DNA of 64,000 nt from CAWKOH01 sp963851245. GTDB taxonomy: Bacteria; Actinomycetota; Acidimicrobiia; Acidimicrobiales; Palsa-688. A program made the position numbers and the translations under genes. Shown here piece after piece: positions 51,775-59,031 of this stretch. The stretch is from NCBI GenBank assembly GCA_963851245.1, contig CAWKOH010000009.1, positions 124,001 through 188,000 of the forward strand, in the 5' to 3' direction. Under the pieces are notes generated by a model. That model had not been told where the DNA came from, did no database searches, and was given only the letters and a program-made list of their open reading frames with translations. The stretch's first letter is position 1. Each line of letters starts with the position of its first letter.

Positions 51775-52110
51775 GTGACCAAGTTTCCCGCTGGTAACAA
51801 TCCCGCCCGGGTCGGATCACCCACCCGGGTCGGGATCCCCCGCCCGGGTCGGATCAGGTACCCGGGCCGGATCTACCCGGGCCGGGGCGAATATCCATAC
51901 CCGGGCCTGGCGCAAGATCCGGGCGGTAGTCCTCGAGCGGGATCGGTATGAGTGCCAACTCGAGTACCCGGGATGCCAGGGCCGGGCGACCCACGTCGAT
52001 CACGTGCTCCCGATCCGCTTCGGCGGGACCAACACACTCGGCAATCTGCGCGCCGCTTGCCGGTCGTGCAACCTGCGGCGAGGCGACGGGACCAACGGCT
52101 GTCTCGGCCG
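51775..52110 (+). pseudogene. HNH endonuclease, frameshifted
   Basis: TRAWRKIRAVVLERDRYECQLEYPGCQGRATHVDHVLPIRFGGTNTLGNLRAACRSCNLRRGDGTNG is an HNH nuclease core (DHV, N in NLRAAC, paired CxxC). A likely start, GTG 51775 (TKFPAGNNPARVGSPTRVG), is in another frame, so at least one indel lies near 51900. The end of the gene is not clear. In phages such nucleases sit next to packaging genes; here none is visible. Confidence 0.72.
51806..51905. repeat. Cluster of CCCGGG-centred degenerate repeats
   Basis: CCCGGG occurs six times, at 51806, 51824, 51843, 51861, 51876 and 51900, mostly within the longer unit CCCGGGTCGGATC or CCCGGGCCGGATC at 15-24 bp (mostly 18-19) spacing. It lies between the divergent protease and HNH genes. 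Confidence 0.75.
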
Positions 52111-52423
52111 ACGTGCGATCAGTGTGGTGATCGATTCGTCTTCGGCTCGGCCGGCGTCACACCTCTTCGGCGACGGCCGGCGGCTACCGGGCGAAAAATG
52201 GGAGGCCCCGTTTCTTTTCAGCGGATACAGGGCCGGCCATATCGTGTCGCCTGGTTCCCCCCCCGCACGGCCTGAAACGGCCGATCCAGCCGGCGACAGC
52301 CGAAAAGCCTTGCCAGCGCTGCGTTTCTCCCCGGATCGCCCGGATCGGCTGCGCGCTACCCGGGGGGATCGTGTGCTAGGTGCACGTAGCGCACGGGCAC
52401 TTCATGGGAATGAGTTCCCGCAC
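52111..52423. other. Region without a supported gene in the element
   Basis: Beyond the HNH core I see only weak open frames. Possible HNH tail sequence containing CDQCGDRFV lies in another frame at about 52115-52150. Confidence 0.35.
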
Positions 52424-53000
52424 TCAGTCGAGCCAGGCTTCGACGGCGGCGCGGTGGGTCTCGAGGCGGCGCCGGGCGGCCTCGAAGTTGATCGCGTCCG
52501 TGTCCGGCGGGCAGAGGCGGCCTCGGCCCTTCGTCCCCGACCCGATCGTGTTCGCGCCGCCGTTGATGAGCACGTCGCCGCAGATCTCACAGCGGGGCTG
52601 AGCGGCCTCGAGGCGGCGCCGGTCCTCCTCGGTGCGGATCTGGGCCTGGGCCCACCTTCGGCGCTCGAAGTGACGCCAGGCGGCCACGTGGAGCACGTCT
52701 TGGGGGTCCACCTTGATCGTGTCGGGCGAGGTGGGGCGAAGCTGCGCGACCGGCCCGCTGTTGGCGATCGACGGGGCGAACACGTAACGCTTCCCCTCGA
52801 GGATCACCCGATTCAGGGTCACCCGGCCGTCGTAAAGCTTCGCCATATCGGCCCGCGCCGGCGGCGCCTTCGGATCGGCGATCCACGGCCGCTCATCGGC
52901 CGGCGTGTAGAACACGTCCTCAGGGTCGGTGACCCATTCGGTACGGCCGCTCGGGTGGTAGTCGGCCGGCGGCCGAATTTCGGGTGTCAGTGTTGGGCAT
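52424..53000 (-). pseudogene. Phage-type hypothetical protein with a CxxC motif, one frameshift
   Basis: The start is ATG 53000 (MPNTDTRNSAA) after GGAGGAAAG. Near 52965 a one-base shift leads into DYHPSGRTEWVTDPEDVFYTPADERPWIADPKAPPARADMAKLYDGRVTLNRVILEGKRYVFAPSIANSGPV, and the frame goes on to a Cys pair (CEICGD) and an amphipathic C-terminus. I do not recognise a family. The start overlaps the end of the upstream gene by 14 bp. Confidence 0.55.
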
Positions 53001-53487
53001 CGGTGCTTTCCTCCTGGTTGGTTGGTCGAAGGTTCGCGGCGGCGACCAGCCGCCACGCGTCGGTAATAGCTTGCGACTCGCGCCCGCTGAGCCATCCCCG
53101 CCCGCCGGCGACGGGCCGGCAGAGCCAGCGGACGGCCAGCTCGATCGAGTGACGGCTTGATCCGGCGAGCTGGCCGAGATCGATCTCGCCGGCGGCGAGG
53201 GTCGGGTACTGGAATGGCGCCGGCCGCCACGTGGCGAGGCAGCGGTAGGCGGTCTGCTCGAGGATCTCGCCGGTCTCGGGATCAGCGCTCGAGACGTGGA
53301 GCACCTCGAGGCAGAGGCCGCCGAGCGGCTCGGGGTAGTCGGGGTCGCCGGCGACGAACCTCGAGACGCTGAAGATCTTCCAGCCCGGCCCGACATCGGC
53401 CAGGCTGAAGGCGCGTGTCCCGGGGATGGCGGGCGGATCGGGGGGGAGCTGCGAGCGGAGCTGCTCGAGGCGGCCGGCGAGACTCAC
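52987..53487 (-). CDS. Hypothetical protein of the element
   Basis: A 166-residue soluble protein without a recognised domain: FSLADVGPGWKIFSVSRFVAGDPDYPEPLGGLCLEVLHVSSADPETGEILEQTAYRCLATWRPAPFQYPTL. It has an intact frame and shares a 4-bp overlap with the upstream gene (53484-53487), so it is part of the leftward operon. Confidence 0.6.
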   Translation of the reverse strand: MSLAGRLEQLRSQLPPDPPAIPGTRAFSLADVGPGWKIFSVSRFVAGDPDYPEPLGGLCLEVLHVSSADPETGEILEQTAYRCLATWRPAPFQYPTLAAGEIDLGQLAGSSRHSIELAVRWLCRPVAGGRGWLSGRESQAITDAWRLVAAANLRPTNQEESTDAQH

Positions 53488-54284
53488 TCGAAGGGCTCCG
53501 CGTCGGCCGGGTCGTAACGGTAGACGTGCTCGACATCGATCCCCTCGGCCTCGGGGGTGGCGTCGATCACTTCGGGCGGGACGGCCTCGAGCACGTCCTC
53601 GATCAGCCGCTCGACTAGCGCCAGATGGGCCCGGGCGAAGGCCTCAGATCGCAGCTTCGGGATTTCCAGCTCCATCCAGCGGGCCCGCAGATCCGCCCGG
53701 GCCGGCTCGGGAAGGCCGGCGATCCGGTCGGAGAGATCCTCGAGGGTGAACGTGTCCAGCGGGGTCGCAGCGGCGGCCGGCTGGTCGAGCGCCGTTTCGC
53801 AGCCGGACGGCCGGGGGGTAGGTGGCGGGCCGGCTGTTTGCGGGGATCCTGGGCCACCTGAGAGGGCGCTTTCGCCGGGACTGTCGGCCTCGAGGGGGGC
53901 GACGGGCGCTCCCGCGGCTGCGATGCCCCGTCGGACGCCGGGCGCGTACAGGTCGAGCGCTTTCGTGCAGGCCCGGGCGGCGAGCATCCGATCGGGGATC
54001 AGCTCATAGTTCGAGGGCTGATCGGGGTTCGAGCGGCTGCGCTTCGTCCAGCCGGCCCGCTCCGCTTGCTGGATCGTCACCTCTACGGGCGGCTTTCGCC
54101 GGCCGTCGGGGAACGTGACCACGACCACGGCCCGCTCGGCGGTCGTGGTCACTAGCTCGAGGTCGTACCCGGCCCGCTGCGCCAGGGCCCGCTGAAGGGC
54201 GGCCATGAGACCGACGCGCCCGGAGATCACGTACACGTCGGGGAGGTTCGGCAGCGGGGGGACGTCGATCACGTGCAGCCACAT
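53484..54284 (-). CDS. Phage-type protein, possibly a RecT-like annealing protein or partner
   Basis: 266 residues. The N-terminal half (ALQRALAQRAGYDLELVTTTAERAVVVVTFPDGRRKPPVEVTIQQAERAGWTKRSRSNPDQPSNYELIPDRMLAARACTKALDLYAPGV) resembles phage recombination proteins in which a VTI...AGW segment is followed by MLxARA. The linker is Pro/Ala-rich, and the C-terminus is helical and acidic. RecT-like function is a guess from this pattern. The frame is intact. Confidence 0.45.
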   Translation of the reverse strand: MWLHVIDVPPLPNLPDVYVISGRVGLMAALQRALAQRAGYDLELVTTTAERAVVVVTFPDGRRKPPVEVTIQQAERAGWTKRSRSNPDQPSNYELIPDRMLAARACTKALDLYAPGVRRGIAAAGAPVAPLEADSPGESALSGGPGSPQTAGPPPTPRPSGCETALDQPAAAATPLDTFTLEDLSDRIAGLPEPARADLRARWMELEIPKLRSEAFARAHLALVERLIEDVLEAVPPEVIDATPEAEGIDVEHVYRYDPADAEPFE

Positions 54285-54469
54285 GGTGGCGAGGGCGAGA
54301 TCCTCGAGGCGAACAGCTTCCCTGCCTGTCCTTGAACTGCGCGGGGACCATCGAGGCCGGCCGCCACGTGGAGACTGCCCGGTCGACGTCGGGGATCCCG
54401 GTCGGGGACCAGCGCTCGAAGATCTCTCACGGCATGATCTTCCCGTGCGACGGTGACGGTCTCAGGCAT
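54269..54469 (-). CDS. Possible small protein of the element
   Basis: A 66-codon frame from ATG 54469 (MPETVTVAREDHAVRDLRALVPDRD) overlapping both neighbours in operon style. No family is recognised, and another frame over the same bases looks equally open, so an indel or a chance frame cannot be excluded. Confidence 0.3.
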   Translation of the reverse strand: MPETVTVAREDHAVRDLRALVPDRDPRRRPGSLHVAAGLDGPRAVQGQAGKLFASRISPSPPCGCT

Positions 54470-54681
54470 GGATCGCCTCGAGCCGTCGCACCCGGTAGTG
54501 GGTTCCCGACTCGGGCGCCCACCCGCACTCGCAGATCTCGAGCCGGGACCGTGAGGCCTGCAGCCAGGCCCGAAACCCCATCCATCCGAGCCGGCGGCGC
54601 GGTCTTCACGTTGTTGTGAACGACCACGAAGCCGTCGGGGATCTCGCCGACGTCGGGGATGCGCTCGAGGTAGATCATCAC
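54462..54681 (-). pseudogene. Small phage-type protein, frameshifted
   Basis: ATG 54681 gives MMIYLERIPDVGEIPDGFVVVHNNVKTAP; after a one-base shift near 54590 the frame reads RLGWMGFRAWLQASRSRLEICECGWAPESGTHYRVRRLEAIHA and stops at 54462. The joined 72-residue protein resembles small mycobacteriophage proteins with a VHNxV...RLG...GFRAWL...CxCGWAP pattern. Function unknown. Confidence 0.6.
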
Positions 54682-54778
54682 CGGGGAACACGGGGAGCTT
54701 CCCCGTCGGAACGGTGACGTATTGCGGAGCAGCCATCTGGATTACTTCCTTTCTCGATTGGACCACGGGCGCGGTCGG

Positions 54779-55108
54779 TTAGAAGGGTCGGCCGGGGTCG
54801 AGTGTCTCGAAGGGCTGCAGCTCGAGCTGCGGGACTAGGAAGGCGGGGTCACGTATGTCGGTCCGCCAGTAGCGCTTGGCCTTCGTGTCGTGGCCGTGCA
54901 GCCATCCCGGGATGACGAAGCGGGGCCGACGCCGGTTACCAGCACGAAGGCGGCGGCGTGGAATCGGAGGGATGCACGATCAGGCATCCCCCCGGCCGTG
55001 ACGTGGAGCGCACTTGCAGCGGCGGCCGCGCCGTAGCGGTGCCGGCGCGGCCAGTAGAGGCCGAGCCTTCGCCACGGCCAGCTCGGCGAGCGTGCCTTGC
55101 ACGTCCAT
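54779..55108 (-). pseudogene. Phage-type protein with several frameshifts
   Basis: Pieces in different frames follow one another: DVQGTLAELAVAKA, then LQVRSTSRPGGCLIVHPSDS, then AAAFVLVTGVG, then RFVIPGWLHGHDTKAKRYWRTDIRDPAFLVPQLELQPFETLDPGRPF with a stop at 54779. In this order they match a recurrent phage/mobile-element protein of about 120-130 residues (LAELAVAK...FVLVTG...F.I.GW..G.D.K...YW....R.P...VPQ). At least three indels separate the pieces. Function unknown. Confidence 0.55.
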
Positions 55109-55592
55109 CTGCCATCCTGGTCGATCGAGGGGGCGCCGTGACGGTCGTGACGAGCCACGGTGGAGATCGTGAAGCCGTCGGGCCACGCCGGCGTTCGCGC
55201 CCATCGCCATCTCGCGCCCAGGACAGCTCGACCACGACCGGCCGCGCCGTCGGGGCATGGCTCCGCGCCTCCCGGAGCGGGGAAGTGACGGGCCCGAATC
55301 GGCGAGTGCTCCCGGCGTGGGCCCGCTGCTCGACCGTGAGCGGTGGCGGCGCCAGCTCGGCCGGCCCGGCGCCCGAGGGCCCGCTCGCGCTGATCGCCGC
55401 GTGCACGTCCGAGGCGTCCGGGTACGGCCGGCGGGCGTCACGCCGGGCGGCCTCGCGCAATAGGCACGTGACGACTTCGAGCACGTCGTCGCTGTCGGCC
55501 AGATCGGCGAGCACGATCTGCCACACGTCCACGATCAGCTCGGTGAGAGCCAGGCCTCTCGCCAGGTAGACCAGACCGACCACGCGCCACAA
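55109..55592 (-). pseudogene. Hypothetical protein of the element, 3' part degraded
   Basis: From a TTG at 55592 the frame starts WRVVGLVYLARGLALTELIVDVWQIVLADLADSDDVLEVVTCLLREAARRDARRPYPDASDVHAAIS, a clean helical region, then becomes low-complexity and Arg-rich, with better-looking coding in other frames. The open frame itself runs on to 54936 inside the next gene. No family is recognised. Confidence 0.4.
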
Positions 55593-55601
55593 GGGCCCGG
55601 G

Positions 55602-55765
55602 TCACGACTTGCCGTCCTCACCGGTGATAACCAGGCGCATCACCTCGGCCGAGCGTTCCGCGGAGTTGAGCCAGGCCGTGCCAGCTCGCCCGCTGCGAAG
55701 GGTGGCCTCCGTGTAGCGAAGCCTCGAGTGCTGAACGTGTCGCACGCGGCCAGCACTTCGATCAC
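55602..55765 (-). pseudogene. Very small hypothetical protein, frameshifted
   Basis: GTG 55765 gives VIEVLAACDTFST; after an indel near 55725, RLRYTEATLRSGRAGTAWLNSAERSAEVMRLVITGEDGKS ends at 55602. The length of about 54 residues is an estimate. No function can be assigned. Confidence 0.35.
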
Positions 55766-55870
55766 GTGCTCAGCGCGAGCGGACGGAAAATTCCCGGGCG
55801 AGCTTCTGCGCCAGCACGGCCTGCTGTCGGCTGAGCGGTCTCTCCGGGCGCCTCGCGCTCACCTCGGCGA

Positions 55871-56389
55871 TCAGCGGGGCGAAGTCTCGGCTTCCGCGAG
55901 GGCCGTCTTTCCGGCGCCGACAGGCGCCGTCCCCGGGAGCACGACGGCGCAGACGGTTCGGGGGGCGCTTGGGGGGTAAGGGGGAATTTGCACCCCCTTA
56001 CCCCTACCCCCTAAAGGGCCGGAAAAGTGCTGCTCAGCGTAGACGGTTCGTAGACGGTTCGTAGACGGTTCGTAGACGGTTGAGCAGCCTGCAAACGTCT
56101 CGCCAAGGTGGACGGTTGCGAGTCCGTCCCGGCCCGCCGAGTACCGGTACTCATTAGCGTTCCTTCCACGGGTGCCGCGCCGCTCGAGGGCCTCGACTTC
56201 GATCCAGTGGCGAACGACTTTCGCCACGGTCGCCCGGCAGTAGCCGGTCAGATCGGCGAGCGATTCGAGAGTGATCTTCGCCAGGTTGGAATCCCGCTCT
56301 TGCGTGCAGCCGATGGCGAGCAAGACGTGGAGCTGAATCGACGTCCCGTCGCGCCACTCGAAGGCGCGGAGGTAGCTATCGACACTCAC
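55871..56389 (-). CDS. Winged-helix DNA-binding protein, possible replication or control protein of the element
   Basis: 172 residues from GTG 56389. SVDSYLRAFEWRDGTSIQLHVLLAIGCTQERDSNLAKITLESLADLTGYCRATVAKVVRHWIEVEALERRG is a winged helix-turn-helix like those of phage replication initiators. The C-terminal part spans four 11-bp iteron-like DNA repeats and a GC hairpin, and looks non-globular. Downstream, sequence with better coding character (ADRRG or SRDFAPLIAEVSARRPERPLSRQQAVLAQKLAREFSVRSR) lies in another frame to 55770, so an indel near 55880 is likely. Confidence 0.55.
   Translation of the reverse strand: MSVDSYLRAFEWRDGTSIQLHVLLAIGCTQERDSNLAKITLESLADLTGYCRATVAKVVRHWIEVEALERRGTRGRNANEYRYSAGRDGLATVHLGETFAGCSTVYEPSTNRLRTVYAEQHFSGPLGGRGKGVQIPPYPPSAPRTVCAVVLPGTAPVGAGKTALAEAETSPR
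55973..56004. repeat. Perfect 12-bp inverted repeat beside the iteron-like array
   Basis: GGGGTAAGGGGG (55973-55984) and CCCCCTTACCCC (55993-56004) form a hairpin with an AATTTGCA loop. It lies 34 bp from the 11-bp repeat array, an arrangement seen in replication origins. Confidence 0.75.
56038..56081. repeat. Four tandem 11-bp iteron-like repeats
   Basis: CGTAGACGGTT is repeated exactly four times end to end (56038-56081). Related sequence GACGGTT occurs nearby at about 55951 and 56111. The 11-bp period is one helical turn and is not a multiple of three, so it was not selected as a protein repeat; a protein-binding site is likelier. Confidence 0.9.
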
Positions 56390-57004
56390 GACGGATCCGG
56401 GGCGGCGACGGTGCGGGCCGGTAGGCTGACGGCGGCAGATCGTCGCAGTCCGCATCCGGCGCCCGATCCCCCGCTGAGGGGACGGGCGCCGATCACGAAG
56501 CGGCTCGAGCGCCGGCGGGGTCTTCGCCTCGCAGCCAGGCCTGCAGTCTTCGGCTCGACACATGAGTCGGCCGTCTACCTTGCGGAACCGAGGGCCTCGG
56601 CCCTTCACCCGGAGTTGACGCATCGCGTCCACGGTCGGCGGGCGATCACGGATTCCTGGGACGCTCCCGCGTCGGTCAGCTCCGTCAAGTGCGTCTCTGG
56701 ACGTCGTAGCAGTCATGCGGGACCGGGGAGGCATGCACAAGATGGGGACGCTCCCGGACTGAACGGAGGTGTAGGGGTACTCAGGGAATATTGACAGCAG
56801 GACATTCGGAGACCTACGCTGACATGCGTGGAACAATCCTGGACACCAAAGCAGATGCAAACGGGCGTCCCCGAATGTAGTTGCAGGCGAATCCCCACGC
56901 TCGGCGCCGCTAGTCGGCTGCGATTCCCGGACCGCTGCAGCGTGACGTTCGCTCTCGACGGTGGTCTTATCTCGCCTCCGTCGCCGAAGTCCCGGCCGGG
57001 CACG
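56390..57004. other. Intergenic control region of the element
   Basis: It separates the leftward operon from the integrase genes. The only strong signal is the promoter at 56791-56820. No supported gene lies here. Confidence 0.45.
56791..56820 (+). promoter_or_regulatory. Consensus promoter for the integrase operon
   Basis: TTGACA (56791-56796) and TACGCT (56815-56820), 18 bp apart, form the best sigma-70-type promoter in the window. A GTG at 56828, 7 nt further, opens a frame that runs into the DNA-binding gene, so a leaderless start there is possible. Confidence 0.65.
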
Positions 57005-57369
57005 ATGCCTCCTTGCGGGTTACTGCGGCTCGAGTTCCGGCTCGATGATGACCGGTACGTCTTGACTCGACTCGAGGCCACCAGCGCGCCCGACGGCCAG
57101 CTCGACGTCGAGCTGGTCCGCCGATTCCGCTACGCCGGCGTTCTGCGATGGGCGTTGCGCCGTCTGGTCGAGGGCCCACCCCCGGAGGTGCCCCGCGACA
57201 TAAACGAGCGAGTCGCCTTCACCTACGCGATCTCCCGATCCCTCGGCATCCCCCCGACTAAGGCCGTGGCCGAGGATCTGCGGATCAGCTACACGGCCGC
57301 CAGCAGCGCGTCCGTCGCGCCCGCCAGAAGGGCTACCTGCCACCAGCCAGCCAAGAGAGGAAGAACTGA
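57005..57369 (+). pseudogene. Probable DNA-binding partner of the integrase, frameshifted near its end
   Basis: From ATG 57005: LRLEFRLDDDRYVLTRLEATSAPDGQLDVELVRRFRYAGVLRWALRRLVEG, then DINERVAFTYAISRSLGIPPTKAVAEDLRISYTAAS, a helix-turn-helix-like segment; after an indel near 57300 it ends QQRVRRARQKGYLPPASQERKN. Its stop overlaps the integrase start (TGATG). Position and the arginine-rich end suggest a recombination directionality factor or regulator. An upstream GTG (56828) in the same frame is a less likely start. Confidence 0.6.
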
Positions 57370-58488
57370 TGCCCCGCCACTCGACCCCCGTCCGCCAGCT
57401 CCCGTCGGGGCGCTGGCAGGTTCGTTCCCGCGACCCGTCGGGCGCGCAGCGAAAAGAGACCTTCCCACTGCGCCGCGAGGCGCGCGACCGACTGTCGAAG
57501 GTGAACGCTGACGTCCGGCGAGGCATGTACGTGGATCCCGTCGACGGCCGCGAGACCTTCGGATCTTTCGCCGAGAAGTGGGCCGCCGGCCGCGACTGGA
57601 AAGCCACTAGTCGCCAGAGCTGGCCGAATGTTTACCCGCCACGTCGAGCTGCGCCTCGGAGGCCTGCCGTTGCTGGCGATCGACCGGATCTGTCTCGAGG
57701 CGCTGCAGACCGAGCTGCTGCAGCGCTACGCGCGGCGGACCGTCGAGCTGACCATGAGCCAAACGAAGTCAGTCTTGAAAGCCGCTTACGTGACGGGGCG
57801 GATCGGGCGAGACCCGACTCTCGGCCTCGCGATGCCCAAGGTCCGCGCCGGGCAGCCGGACGGCCGGGTCCGTCCCGAAGACGTTCCCACCCGAGCCGAG
57901 GTGATCGCGATACTCGAGGCCGCGCCGGCCCGCTTCCGTGGCGCCGTGGCGCTCGGGGTCACTGGCCTTCGCATCGGCGAGGTGCTGGCCGTGTCAGCCG
58001 ATCGGCTCGATCTCGAGCGCCGGCGCCTCTTGGTCGACCGCGCAACTGCAGCGCATCGGCGACGAGACCGTGTTCACGGGCCCGAAGGCCGAGAAGGTCC
58101 GGACCGTGGCCTTGCCCGGCGCCGTGGTCCTCGAACTGCGTCGGCACTTCCGCGACCACCAGGGCGGCGGGGTCTTGTTCCGAGGCAGCCGGGGCAGCGC
58201 TGATGCGCCGGGACTACGTTCTGACGCGTCGGGCCTGGCGGCCGGCGCTCATCGGCGCGGGCCTCGAGGCGGACCGATTCGTCTTCCATTCGCTGCGCCA
58301 CTTCGCGGCGTCATCGATGCTGGCCGAGGGCGCGCCGATAACGGCCGTCGCCGGCCACCTAGGCGACACAGTGGAAACGGTGCAACGGACCTACGCCCAC
58401 TGGCTGCGCGACGACCGCGGACATACCCGCCGAAGTCCTCGACCGCATTCTCGCCGGCGAAGCCGATGCCGAGGCGGCCGGCTTATGA
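57369..58488 (+). pseudogene. int: Phage-type tyrosine integrase of the rnpB element, at least four frameshifts
   Basis: The pieces join in order: MPRHSTPVRQLPSGRWQVRSRDPSGAQRKETFPLRREARDRLSKVNADVRRGMYVDP (arm-binding strands), VELRLGGLPLLAIDRICLEALQTELLQRYARRTVELTMSQTKSVLKAAYVTGRIGRDPTLGL (core-binding), VTGLRIGEVLAVSADRLDLERRRL (catalytic Arg), QLQRIGDETVFTGPKAEKVRTVALPGAVVLELRRH, RFVFHSLRHFAASSMLAEGAPITAVAGHLGDTVETVQRTYAHWLRDD (HxLRH, His, Tyr) and DIPAEVLDRILAGEADAEAAGL. Shifts occur near 57625, 58035, 58195 and 58415. About 373 residues if joined, the normal length. It would catalyse integration at rnpB. Confidence 0.87.
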
Positions 58489-58496
58489 AATTTTGC

Positions 58497-58517
58497 GTTG
58501 TGCCCCGTTTGCGCCCC
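58497..58517 (+). repeat. Arm-type repeat near the right end of the element
   Basis: These 21 bp (containing GTGCCCCGTTTGCGCCCC) are identical, in the same orientation, to 50383-50403 near the left end. Confidence 0.85.
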
Positions 58518-58574
58518 GAGCGGGTCTCGTGGTGACTCGACGTCGAGCATAAGTGCAGGTCAGCAGGGTTGAAA

Positions 58575-58605
58575 GACGGTGAGTCGGCCTATAGGCGGGA
58601 TTCTG
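58575..58605 (-). repeat. Right att core, 3' end of rnpB
   Basis: Identical over 31 bp to 50240-50270. In the RNA these bases form the 3' strand of helix P1 and the adjoining conserved segment, so the insertion keeps rnpB whole. Confidence 0.93.
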
Positions 58606-58925
58606 TTATCCGGTAGGGATAGGTGGCCATCCATCTAAGCGGTCTACCTGGGGACATAGGCCGGGCCGGCCGTCCCACGCTTGACCTTGCTCCGGGTGGG
58701 GTTTACATAGCCGCCCGGGTCGCCCCGGACGCTGGTGCGCTCTTACCGCACCGTTGCACCCTTGCCTGTGACACTCCCACGGGAGGCCCATCGGCGGTCT
58801 GCTTTCTGTTGCACTGTCCTTCGAGTCACCTCGACTGGCCGTTAGCCAGCACCCCTGCCCTGCGGAGTCCCGACCTTCCTCGACCGGGTCAAGCCCGGCC
58901 GCGACCACCCGGCCAACTCACCGTC
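58575..58925 (-). ncRNA. rnpB: RNase P RNA (class A)
   Basis: The catalytic RNA that trims 5' ends of tRNA precursors. Read leftward, GGTGAGTTGGCC at the 5' end pairs with GGCCGACTCACC at the 3' end (helix P1). GAGGAAGGTCGGGACTCCGC (conserved region I/P4) follows shortly, then GCTGGCTAACGGCCAG, a long GC-rich middle, and the conserved ACAGAATCCCGCCTATAGG near the 3' end. The estimated length of 351 nt fits actinobacterial class A RNAs. The exact ends are inferred from P1. Confidence 0.96.
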
Positions 58926-59031
58926 GCCTCTCAGTCTGGCAGAGCAAGCGTCCTAGCCGGGTGCAGGCACTGTTCACCCGGGCCGGCCCTGGCTTGGGTC
59001 GGCCCATACCTGCCATCTAGGATTGGCACGA

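Larger units (their letters stand above)
50240..58605. mobile_element. Integrated phage/satellite-like element in the 3' end of rnpB
   Basis: 8.4 kb between identical 31-bp repeats, one of which is the 3' end of rnpB. Just inside each end lies the same 21-bp motif (50383-50403 and 58497-58517), as expected for integrase arm sites. Genes: integrase and a DNA-binding partner at the right end (plus strand); HNH nuclease fragment; WhiB, HK97-type protease and about eight small phage-type genes on the minus strand. No capsid, portal, terminase or tail gene is seen, so a satellite or a deleted prophage is likely. Many genes have single-base frameshifts. Confidence 0.88.

Noticed and set aside
52004..53152. 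Plus-strand open frame of 382 codons running on from the HNH core
   Set aside because: Only the first 35 codons belong to the HNH domain; the rest is antisense to the minus-strand phage genes.
55871..55960. Walker-A-like segment (APVGAGKT) at the end of the winged-helix gene
   Set aside because: The first Gly of GxxxxGKT is missing, no Walker B follows, and the frame here is probably shifted.
56038..56081. 11-bp repeats considered as a CRISPR or a protein repeat
   Set aside because: There are no spacers, and the unit is not a multiple of three, so neither fits; an iteron reading is kept instead.
58623..58908. Open frames on both strands within the RNase P RNA region (for example a 100-codon minus-strand frame)
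   Set aside because: The bases are explained by conserved RNase P RNA structure (P1 pairing, region I, 3' conserved segment).
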